From NCBI GenBank assembly GCA_018398805.1, contig JAGFBZ010000817.1, positions 1,196,001 through 1,260,000 of the forward strand: DNA of 64,000 nucleotides, given 5' to 3'. Shown one piece after another: positions 44,601-57,527 of the stretch; the first letter of the stretch is position 1, and every line of letters starts with the position of its first letter. The position numbers and the translations under genes were made by a program. The notes under the pieces are model-generated. The model was given only the letters and a program-made list of their open reading frames with translations, searched no databases and was not told the origin of the DNA. The stretch is from Hirundichthys speculiger. Lineage: Eukaryota; Chordata; Actinopteri; Beloniformes; Exocoetidae.

Positions 44601-47600
44601 GGTGATCTACAAGTGCAAATAAGTGTTAGTAAGGCAAAATGTGCACAAAATGAGCGCTTTAACCTCCAGAAAACACTGATAGTGGATAGGTTCGGTTTGT
44701 AGACAGTATCATCTATCTTCCTTTTTGTTTTGCCTTTTATCAGGCAACTGACATATCAAGTGTATCTATTCATGCTATAAACCTAACTGCCAACAGGTAA
44801 CTTTAAAGGTTGGTGTGGATAATGAACTCTAGTGCACTGATCTAGAGCTGGGTGGAAACACGGGTAAACCAGCTTCAAATCATATTTCAACCAAATCAAT
44901 AACTCACATTAAAACGTTTCATCTCTTATGGGCTTTGAATTTAGAGGCAGACTTGTCAAACTTATTCATGTAGTACTTGCTAGCACACTGACAATCTAAC
45001 AATTTGATGAAGACAGCTGAATATCTTCCTGACAGTCTCCAGCACCAGATGACCAGCATTTGTTTGACAGAACTCGGAGAGCAGGCGAAGATGCTGTCTG
45101 GGAGATGACAAAACAAAGTGAATAGGAAATGAACCCAATGAATAATTTGCAGACTACCGTTTCATATCTTCTCTGACCAACGGACTGTTTGGGTTATTTA
45201 TCTTTCTCGATAACAGAGGCCGATTGTGGGACACTTCACTACTGGTGGCAGGGAGGTTCTCATATTTCAGTTCTCATTCAAACAGCACCAACCTAGATTG
45301 CCCTCAGAAAGCATTATTCACCCTGTAAGCGGAGTCTTACTTCCACTCTGTCACCACCACGGCATTTCTTTTAACTTCTGTCCTCTAATTATCTCTGCAT
45401 CAGTCTTCAAAGAGGCCACATTTCTCAAATTTAACTCATTTCATGATCAAAGATGGTTTTCAATTCAGAAAAAAGGGGCCTTTTCAGTTAAAGGACATGT
45501 TTCTATGAGCCCACAATCTACAAAATTAGTCCAGAGTAATCACAAACAGCTTCAACTTACCATCTTCTTATCAGACTGATATAGAGGGCAGAAGCACTAG
45601 AGAAGTGAAACGAGGCTGAGAAGGAAAACCTGACTAACGGAGATAAGACTGATGTCACGTGAAAACCTCGTCACTCCAAGTGAGCCAAGTTTTTCTGGAG
45701 TCAAGTGATAAAACTCTTTTACAGACAAACATCAGTCTACCTGGTCTTTGAGGCTCGAACAGATTTAAAGGGCTCAAATTTCCCAACCTCTGATGATTAT
45801 TTAAAGCAAGAGTTAATTGTACTTCTGAGGTGAGCATCCAACATCAGCAGCAACAAAAGCCTGCAGTGTGGAGGCTAAAGGAGACCGTATGGACGGCAGT
45901 GGTGCTGGGTAGAGCAGGGACAGGGCACCTGGAGGCGTTTGCAGAGCGAGCGGAGATCCTCGCTGTTAAGAGCATCAATCCGACGTCGGTACTCCGTAAG
46001 AGACACTACCTGGTAGTACAAACACAGGAACAAGTGGAACATAAAACTTGGCCAGTTCTATTAGTGGCCATTTGGAGGAAAGGATGAGTTCTTGATGTGT
46101 ACCAAGTTGTACAATTACAGCACTCATTTTTTACAATAGGGTGGATGTTAGAGGCTTGGATAATCAAATTGTAAAACAGGGTTTAGTTTGGAGTGGGACT
46201 GTATTTAAAAGAACTCAGTGATTTTGCATGTCTGTGTAATGTGTCTAACATCACCACTATAGGAAGCTACAATCACAGTAAAAAAAAATCAACTGATGAG
46301 GAAATGCAGCAGCCAGGACGAAGGAGTGAAACAGCCAAGGTTTGACTGATGCAACAGGACTTGTCAAGGCTGTTTGTCAGCAACAACAATTCACTAAATC
46401 ACAAGCCAGACGGACCAACACAATGACCCATTAAGCATGGCTACATTCCAGCAGCGCTGCACCCCACGCTGCTGCATACTCCACAGAGAGATGCTGCCTG
46501 TGTCCTGCCATGGAGAAAATACTGCCTTTTAATAGTCCATAAACCTTGTGCAAGAAATAAACACTCACAAAACCCCATAAATACATACACATACATTTAC
46601 ATCTTAACAAACAGACATTCACACATGACATAGATAATGAGACACTTTCCATCCTATTTACTCATCTCGTTGCTACTGGAGTAACTTTCAACAAGCTGGA
46701 GCAGAAACTACAGCCCTCATAAAAATTACATCTTGGTTCCACTTCAGCTGAAAGCACCTTGCTACATTTGACTCTGAAAAGGGGGTCAGCTGGTGACATG
46801 GAAGCTCTCAGAAGATGGCGAAGTGAAATAATAATCACTCTAAATAAAACAATGCCATGAACTGAAATAGCAAATCTTGAGTTATAGAGCACAAAGGCCT
46901 AAATAAAGTCGCCTAAACTGACAGAGCACAATGCAATTACTCAGAGAAATAAAGTGCAGTATTACTATCAGGGCTGCCTCTTTAGGTGCCATCAACCTCT
47001 GGCAACTTTTATACAGCTCGCAGACACATACACACATCCATACGGTGCCAAGAGGACAAAATGGAAGGGAGCAATGTCCTGACTGCCAAACACTGGACAA
47101 ACAGGAGCCACATCATTGTTGTTTCGCCACCCAACAAGACTAAAACAACTAGCGGGCTAATCTGCTGATTAACACCACCAAAAAACTGAACATACATGCA
47201 TTTACGTGTCAACAGGGAGGGCACGTCAATAATGCACAAGCAACGTACACAGGTATACTTGGGGGTCTGTCGTTTCTCCTGGTCCTTCCCCCTCCTAGAA
47301 AACATTTCCTGTCTTTTCGACGAGGTTAAAGCTGAAAAGTCGCATCACAGGTCCTTTGAGTTAACTGTTCGAGCCACTCCGACAGAAACACAGTCCCAAA
47401 TAAAAGCCTGGGAGACTAAAATAGAAACTGTTTTTCTAAAAAGGTCTCTACGCTCTGCGACTTCTGTGACGTCCTCTAACGGCCAATGGCGTTACGGGAT
47501 GGGAGGGACACTGGCGTCCTATTGGCTAAAAAAAAGAAACCGATGAGCTCGTGTCATAACCGACAAAAATTTAAAGGTACAGTAACACCATTAATCCACT

Positions 47601-50600
47601 GGATATTTTCTGCTGTTTTGGGGAGGACAATTTCTCTACGTGACAAAAAAAGGGTAAAACCTGCTAGAAAAAATGCTATCAAAACATTTACTTAATAAAA
47701 AAATATTTAAAAAGTACTGCTAAAACATCATGCTTCAAGGTTCTATTTACTTATTGTAGATGCAAAGGGTCATGCAGCCTCAGTTTACCAGAAGTCAACA
47801 GACAAACAAATCAGTCCACTTTGTTTCCTACATCATTCATTTACATTAAAATTTAAATGCAGGACACAGCCTCCATTGTATCAGTTTCTTCCTACAATGA
47901 ATTTAACACAGGCTTGTAAACAATCTCATTTGACTAGATCACAACCACTGGTTACAAATGGTAACGATCTGAACATGAAATATTGAAAATGTAGATATGA
48001 ACCACCTTCAGTACTTACTAGTCTTACTTCTGGATAAAGTAACTCTATAATGAAGGGAGGTTATTGTAGTAAAGAAGCAAGAACCCATATCAGTCTCACA
48101 TTTCCTTTGCGGGTATTTTGTAACCAAACAAGCATAAGCAACTCAAAGTGGTGCAGGTCATTTGTCATTCAGCAAATGAAGTTGACAAATGCTGACCAAC
48201 ACTACTGGCACTCACAGGACATATGATGAAGCTACCGTACACTAACTGAAGAATAAACAATTACACAAACATGCAATACACTTTGGTTGGAAGCTAAGAG
48301 TAGCATATTTCCAAGCAAAGCAAGTGTGACATCATACAAAACTTGCAGTGTGTAAGAAAGTTGACACAAAAATTTACTTTTAAACCAATAAATATGCAAT
48401 GGTACACAAAGGTGCAAAATACAGAAGCAGAACACAAAAACTGAGCATTTCAGCTACACAATTCAAATGGTGTACAAACAAAATCTACACAATACATCCA
48501 CACTATACATGGCATAATGAAAGCAAATTAATTATTTAACATTTAATTTAGCACAACAATAAATCCAGCAATTACAGTGAATAAGCTTGCACCTGTGTCG
48601 GTTATGGATTAAATCACACTGAAGAATGGCTTTTAATCCATGTCTGTGAGGAATGAGACAACACAAGAGGAACAATTTATGCAGATGAGGAAACTTACCT
48701 CCCATTCCTTCACATTGAGGTCAGTGATGGGTTCATCCCCAGACGTCTCCGACACTTCGTTCTTCTTGACAACCATGAACCCAGGCTCCTGCTCCATCCC
48801 TCTGATGCCCTCTCCATACATGTCGGGGCTCCACTGCATGAAGAATACGTACAGGTGGTCTGATCTGAGGAGGAAACAAATATAAAATGGTTTCCAAATA
48901 CATAATTGATTCATCTAATTTTTTAAGAAATGTATTACAGATTTGAAAGTACAAATTAAAGCTGATTGTTGTCAGCATTTTGCAGTGTGACTTTATTAAT
49001 ATTAATTAGGCACCTGTTGATGATGGGGGGGTACAGAAACTGATAAATCAGTTGAAAGAATATTGGAATTTTCATAATAATTCATAATCAGCTTAGAATA
49101 ATGTCTAAAATAAATCTTAGGCAGGCGCTGATCCAAAAATCTAATCCACTGACTCAAGCTTTCAGCATTCAAAAATGAGGATGATCACGATTTAAATCAA
49201 CACAGAAACAAGTGCTGATTGAAGCAGCATCAGGGAGTTTTTTTTCCCATGTTAAAGTACCAGTTTCATTTTCATCTGAAGAAATATTTGATCATTTTTT
49301 TGGAAGGGTTGTCTCACTCTCACAGCCTCCTGTCCCTCTGATTGGCAAAAACCAGCCAAAGTGCCTTTGTCGTCCCATCCCAGTCATGTCTTGCAACAAG
49401 TGCTTTGATAACAATAGCACATCTATAATGATGGAAATCTCTCACAGAGCTAGAATAGAGCTACAACAAAAAAAAGAGCCACCCCCCCTCACCACCACCA
49501 AATTGCCATACTAAAATTCTAATTTGCAAGTGCTAATAATCAATAAAAAAATGTCATACCATGTTTATATTAAAAAATACTCAGATAAAAAATGGGTTCA
49601 CTTGTTAAAGATACTTAGCCTTCTTCACAGCAAAACATAAGCCACCTCATTGCATAAGTACGAAAAAGTAATTTTGATTCAAGCACACTTAAGTCGCAAT
49701 GGAAGTTTTGCATAAGATTTACAATATTAAAATAAAAGAGCCAAACATGTTACTAATGCTCTGTGATCGAATACCAGGCTTGTCAGCTCAGAAAAGTTGG
49801 GATAAAATAAACTTCAGTCCGCCGTTACCCTGAACAGAGAGGCGAAAGCTGATATGGAATATGGATAGATGGACATGTTGTTAAAATTTGGAGTCAAGTT
49901 TATAGACATGAATCAAAGTTGGTTCATTTGTTTTTGTTCATTTGAGGAAAACCTCCCCAAGGGATTAATCAGGTTTTATCTAATCTTATATTATATTTGT
50001 ATCCACCATCACAAGGTAGGAGGTAACCACTAAGCATTCCACTATTTTGGCAAAACATTTTTTTTATTTTTTAATAGTCCTACTGTTTTGTTCTGGTCAG
50101 GAAAGTGCAGTGAATTAATTGAGTTATGTTTCCTTAAACTGGACGAGAGAACAGTAAGAATAAACCAGAGTAAATTTGCAAAGAAAAATTTGAAGACACA
50201 GCAAACATTCTGCTAAGGAGACAGAGCTCAACAACTCGACCACAACACGATCACAATCAGTAATGCAATTCATAATAAACAGGAAGTATGACCCCCCACA
50301 AATTCAAAATCAGTCACGTAACAGAAGAGGTAGCCATTTCATGTGAAAAATGTAAGAAGCTCATATATTTTATTTGATAGAATGGATTAACTCATGATGA
50401 ATTTTCTATCCAGTAGAGAACAGAGGCTGAGTCGTGCAATGCTAAAGATTCTAGACATGAAAGAGCTGTGGCAGTCAGGTTGTTGTGCTGCGTTCAGGGT
50501 CAAAGCTGTGCATGGCTGATTCAGAAGGCTCTCTCTCTTCCCACAGTAATGCCAAGACACTAAAAGAAACATCTTACGGTTCACTCCCCATCTAGGCCAA

Positions 50601-53033
50601 GCTACGGAGAGACAAGGAGCATCTGAATAAACAAGACTGTAAAGACTATATTGTAAGGTTGAGAGATATCTCATCCCAACACACACACACACCTAAGCTG
50701 GTTTACAGCAGAGATAGGTCACGAGTAATGAGCAGCAGCACACAGGAGCCCAGCATTTTAAAAACAGCTTTGAATCTAACACATCAATGGGTTATTAACC
50801 CCAGGAGGAATGCGTATCATAGCAAAGCTGCTGTTATCAGGTGGGAAATATTGTAGCTAAGCAACCTGTAAACCAACAAAAAAAGCTGTAACATGCAAGG
50901 CTTTTGAGGTTTTTCATGAATGATGATGAAAGGAGGAGTGCAATATCATTACTTATGAAGCATTTATGGTATGATAACTGACTAAAAAGGACACGCCTGC
51001 TTGTCGAAGTCAGATATGATCAACAGCCTGATAGAGTGCCACGTGTACTGCTGTAAAACTACTTTGTACAAAGTGATACTGCACAGGATTTCTGTCTGCT
51101 CAGTTTGAAAAAGACACCCAAGGTAATCAAACTTAAACTGGGCAACAAAAAAAATTGAGTTCCATTTAAAATTTGCACTAAAATCTAAAAGACTTTTTAA
51201 ATGAGAGTGACTTATCAAATTAGCTTTTAGTGCAACTGGGACTGATTCACCATAGTGACAGCTCACACGGAAGCACATATTTTCTTGTAATGCGTCTGCC
51301 TCCAGTATGAAGAGCTCTAAATGTAATTTGGAGAACTGCTGACTGAGCAACTATACGCCTAAGACTGAGTGAACCAGCTTGGTCAAACACAAACAGACTG
51401 AAGCACCTCGTTGTGAGAAACGAAAAATTTCAGTACAGGTCAGTCACAGTTCAACGCCGTGTTTGTGGGTGGATTGCATTCTGAGGATACATACATTTGT
51501 TCTGGAAAAAACAGGCTGCGAACTGCTTCATCTGATACCCTGATGTATCTGTCACTGCACAGAAATAAAGTACGAGCCTGTTTCCCTGCAGAGTTACTGA
51601 ATAATAAGTCCTTTTGCTGTCTAGCAGAGAAAGCACAAGGAAATGGGAAGAATTCACACTGGGATTTGGACCCGACAAAGAGTCCAAGTTTGCCTGGTCT
51701 CAAATAATAAAGGTTCCATCATATCAGGCACAGCACAGTTTCTGTGATTTTTTTTTTATACTACCATAAAACAGACTTACATTTAACACAACTGAGACAT
51801 GTCCATCATCCATGTACATAACCATTGCACATACTTAGCACATATTTCATTCAACTTAGTCTTATTGAAGTACATGTTATTTATTTAGATAAAAATGTTT
51901 ACTCATTGTATTTTTAATTTAGTAGTTATCTTAGATATTCTTTTTGCTATATTTTGGCATTCTTACTCCACTGCTGCCCTTTTTTTTTTTACTTTGCTGT
52001 TGCAACAACGTAACACAATTTCCTCGAGTAAAGGGTCTTCTTATTCTTATTTGTATTGAAATGCATTTTGCTCTGGAAAAGCAGGATGTTCAGCAGAAGT
52101 ACTGACCTCTCCTGCGGCACAGTAAACCAGTACTCGTGCTTCTTGCCCTGCTGGGCATACTGTTGCATGGAGGCGCTGGCGTTGGAAACAAATGTCTTCT
52201 TCATGGGCTTCCCCACTCGCAGACACAGGAACTTATGAGTACGATGCTTTCGCTTCTCTGCAGATCTTGTACCTGGACAAACAAGTGATCACATGGGCAC
52301 AGAAGGATTAAAAAAATTAAATTAAATTCACAATTGCTTTATAGCCATGTCAGCTTTTCTTAAGGGAGTCATAATCTTTAAAGAGATTAAAGAATATGCT
52401 GATTTTGTACCAAAAATCCTTAAGAAATAAGAGATCATTTTGACTTTATGTGCATTCTCATAAAAGCCTTATTCACATGACCTAGTTTTCTGTCCATCTA
52501 GCATTACTTCTGTCTATTTTTCACTGTGTGGCAGAGACACATCAGATGAAAATGGAGTACTGTACTAATAATTGGTAGTGGCAACGATTCTCCTGCCAGT
52601 GCTAGATTATCAGTGGCCTTTTATAAGGTCACAGCCCCAGGAGATTGAATGAGATGACTGTGCCTGTGACATTACACTGACACATGCTCCTGCACAGATG
52701 TTGCAAAATGATGAGCGAAATGAATCTGCTTCAACCACAATTGTTTTTAAAATGGGTTTATTCCACATTAAAGCAGCCTGTTTTTAAGGTTCCCGCTATT
52801 ACTTGTCAGGACTGCGCTAATGTGCCCAGAATAATGGCCAGTCGTGCTGTGATGTGCCCGAGCGTAACCTGCTTCTGCAGCTCAGTTCAGAAGAAAATCC
52901 CTCCTACAGTCTTTTTCTGCTTTTGTCTTTAAACGATGAATCTTTTCAGAATCATAATTACATGTGTGGACATGGATATGAGTGTTATAAGGCCAACTAA
53001 AGTTAGGAAGTATGGCAGACTGAGGCCATTTGT

Positions 53034-53067
<34 letters not shown>

Positions 53068-56000
53068 TGTAGCATTAGTGACCTTTATTCCACAGTGAGA
53101 GAGAGACAGGAAGAGAACAGGGAAGACGCAGGAAAAGGTCGCACAGGCCGGGAGTCAAATCTGCGAATAGCCTCTGTAACCACTGCACCACTGGGGCGGG
53201 CTGGACTGAAGCCATTTCTAACAACTGGTTGTTTGGTTATGGACATTAAGATTATCTTTAATGAAAACAAAGGCGGATTTTATTTCAAGTAATTCCACAG
53301 TTCACTTCATCATTTTTCCTCAGTTCGTTAATCCATCACGATACATTTGCAAAAATACATAAGTTATTTGAATTTTGCATTTTCAGAAGCTGAGAGTGCA
53401 GGGAAATATGGGCTCTAAGGCTCAACTTCAGATCTAGAATAGACTAATTGGTATAAACAAAGGAAGTGGCATAGACAATTCAAATGTTGTTTCACAATGG
53501 TGTTTTATTTTCATGGAATTTCCTTTGGGTTTTATAATGGAAAAAAAAAAAGACTATTTTTGTGTAAGTGTAATACTGGATTAAAAAAATATGTTATCTG
53601 AAAACATATGGAGAGACCTTTGATGGTGTTATCAAAAGATTTGGAAGTTGGATATAAAAGTGTTCCGACAACCTCTGCTGCAATACTTTACAGATGGAGG
53701 TTTTTTCTTTTTTTTTTTTTTGACAAGATTGTGAAGTTTAGTATACATGCGGAAACAAGAATAAAATCCTAAGCTTGGACATGGGGTTTTGATGTTGGGT
53801 TTATTCGTTCACCTCGTTTCCTCTTTGGAGGCCAAGGTGTGTGTGGGGGGGCACCTGGTGTTTGATAGGCTTTAGCTTATCGCCCAGAGGAGAGGCCCAG
53901 ACCAGCCGAGCCAGAGATCAAAGAACTGCAAAAATCCAGGCAAGCTATGCAAAAGCAGTTAACAACATAGAGGGTGCCATTTCCCTTCGTCTTTATATCC
54001 CAATTACTAGCACGCAGGCAGAGGAGAAACAGAAAGGTTATCGGGAAGCAACATGAGAGGAGTGATTCTGGAGCAGCCACAGAGCCCAGAAATTCACTTT
54101 GATTGTCTTCAGAGGCATACAGATGTTGAGATGCAACCAAAAGACAACAAAAGGCCAGATTCATCATCTGAAATGTCCTTTACCTGCATCTCAGTGTAGA
54201 AATAACATGCTTCCTAAGCGAGACACAGTGACTGTGTTTACCATCGGCAGAGTCCTGGGTGTCGTCCTTCTGCATCTGCTCTTCATTCTCCTTCTCCTCC
54301 TTGCCTTGTTGCATAGTGTCTGTTTTGGAGACATCAGTCCCCTTGCTGGCATCCCCCGACAGACCTGCTGAGATGGAAGTAGTGACTGAGCTTTGGGACC
54401 CTGGGCGAGAGGAGATCATGCTGGGGTCCTGGGCCTGGCTAGTGCTGCTGCTGGTGGTGGTAGTGTGTGTGCTTGGTGGGTTCTCTACACTGTGCTGCTT
54501 GGATCCCGTGGGGGACTGGTTGTCCTTCACTGTGGCAGTGTCCGGTGGATTGTCCTCTGCTACCGCTGCAATGGGCTCCTCTGACTGGGTGACTGGATGA
54601 CCGCCAGGGTCCTGTGACCCGGAAGCCTCCACCTGCGGCGATGGTTTGCACAGACTCTGTGGAAGCGCCGGAGGACTTGTCCGGGCGCAGGTCCTCGTTG
54701 GACGCTTGCTCCTCCTCCCGAATGGGGGACAGCTCCGTCTCGGTGAAGACATCTTCTGAGATGGAGCCCTCAGCGCTACGTGGGGCTGTGGTGCCGCTGT
54801 CGTTAGCCCCCGGCTCCCTCAGGCGGTGCTCCGAAGTCCTTCTGTTGGGAGGGATGCCGCTCTGCTGGTAAAGGCTCCAGGTCACTGGGAACAGACAGTT
54901 TATTTTTGATTTGTGAGGTTTTTTTTTCTTTAAGGTTAGTCACATTAAAAAAAACAATAGTTCAACACAAAAGATTGCTGTTTCTGCTACCAATCATTAT
55001 TCAACACACATTCAAGAGATTAAATTTAATAGGTCTGCAGAGCTGACAAGCTTTTCTGGATATAATCTGCATTCAGATTCCAGTATGAACAGTCAACAAC
55101 ACGGCAGTCCAATAAAAAAAAATGCAATAAAATAAAATAAGCCTGTTTTTCCATCATCTCTGATAACATTCATTAAACAATTCATGTGATGCAGTCAAGA
55201 TGATGTTTAGTAGATGCACATTGCTTCTTGAGAGTCTTATTTGATATACAGAAAACACCACAGCAAGCACAGTGATATCCTTGAGGAATTAAATCCAATC
55301 AAAAAGCAGAAGCAGGGACTTCTGAGTTGGACCTCTCACCTCCAGCTGAAATGGCAGCTTTGTATTCAGGCAACCAATCAAAGGATTACAGCTACAGCCA
55401 AATCTATGGGGAGGACTGTGATACAGACTGAACATTGCATCCCAAAAGACTGTCGTATAATCTTTTGGCTCGACTATTCGACTGTACGCTGCAAAGAACT
55501 TCATTATATTGATAGGTATTTCTATTTTATTGACAACCCAATTTGTAAGAGAAAGGCAGGGTGGGATACTCTCAACTGCACAGATATTCTCCACAAGACC
55601 AGATGCTTAACAAACGTGCATGAGCAGAACGATACTGTACTATTGCTTTGCAGTTAATCAATATATCTCTCATAACAAACTGTATTTCATCTGACTGAAG
55701 ATAACTCATTTGTGCTGTATAGAAGAAATACTTGATTCTTTTTCTCATTGAAAATAGGTCTCGGACACACAGACAACACTTGTGTATGACCAGCACGCTT
55801 CACAGAATCGCATCCTTTATTCACTTGTTGCTTAGCTGTGTGTTTAAACAAAGAGCAAGAAAGGAGTCAGCAGAGAAAAAAAAAGGGGGGGGGGGGGGGG
55901 ATGGGAGGCACAGACGATAGGCCACAGCTGAGGAAACAGCTGGGCCTGGCACAGAATTCTGCCAGTAGCACAGTAACAGTTCTGCCAACTTTACTCGACC

Positions 56001-57485
56001 AGCAAAACACATCTCTGTCCAAAAGTTAACGGACAAACAAATATTTGACATAATGCTACGTCATATTCACCACTTGCATGATGAACATTTGGCTTCAGTA
56101 AAACTGATTATAAATGAATAAATGAAATGGACAAAAAAACTTCTATGGGTGAAAATATATAGCCTCTGTGGTGATAACAAGGTTAACATTTACAATATAG
56201 GAGGGTGAGGGCACTTTTATTTACCCTGATGCCATTTTTTTTTTTTATTTTTGGTATGAATGGGGAAGAATTAAATTGTTAGTAGTTTCTGCAATCCGAT
56301 CACAGATGCAGCAGAGAATGACATTGATTACAGTGCGGTTACTGCATTTATACAATAAGTAAGTGCATTAACAAAGATTTATGTGTGAGGGAAATAATAA
56401 AAATACAGGCCATTATTAGCATTCAACATAACACATATTTTTTGAATAACTTTAATGCATAATTATCAGGCTTCCAACAGTCTTTTTTGAAATTCAAAAC
56501 CTTTCCAGATTCAAATATCTAGATTTCTATTAATTCTTAAAGCCATCCAAATACAAATACGATGTTCAAATTGAAATCCAATGGTGATATTCTGACTAAA
56601 TATGCACTGGGATGCAGTTATTGGGATTCCTCCAATTTAAACAAAAGTACACAGAGTTTCTTCTTGTTGATAAGACTTGACTTGAAGGAAAGCTTTCACT
56701 ATTTTCTTTTTCTCATTTCATCTCTCATAGTTGATGTGTATCCTATGATGAAAATTACAGACCTCTCTCATCTTTCTAAGCAGGAGAACTTGCACAATCA
56801 GTGGCTGACTAAATACTTTTTTTGCCCCACTGTACATATAATATAAGTGCTCACTGACTAGATAGAATTATTTGTGTGAACAAATTCCATTTTATACATT
56901 ATATTCTAGGTCCTTTACCATTTTCTCTCTCTTTAACATCTCAAATATGAAAGTGCACTCAATAACAGGAAAGGCATTCTTTTCAAAAACTAGCATGCGA
57001 ACAGAGGCTGATCAAGCCCTGAAAATGGGTGATTACTTGATTACTTACAGCCCCCTCTGTCTGCATAAAAGTAGTGCTTGAGCCCACTATGGTACCATTA
57101 CCCTTGTGAGCATTATTTCAACAGTACTGAATGGCAGAAAGAATGCAGTGTTTTGCTAAGAAAAACGGCAAGAAAATGGAAAAGCGAGAGTGAGAGACCA
57201 TCATAACACTTAAAATGTAGGTCTTTCTTACAGAGAAAGTCAAGGTGACAGTGAGTAGTTTCCTTCACCATCAAAAGGCATTAAGAAATTGATCAAAACT
57301 CTGACAGGAAGAGGTCTGGAAGACCCAAAGCCACAAAAGAATCATAAGACAAGTTTCTCAGAGTCAACAAGGTTGCATAACAGGCGGCTCACAGGACAAG
57401 TTGAAGCACAGCTTAATAGTATTAGTAGTGAGCAAGTCTCAGTTTCAACTGTGCAAGAGAAGACTTCGAGTTGCAGGTTTTAAAG

Positions 57486-57527
<42 letters not shown>

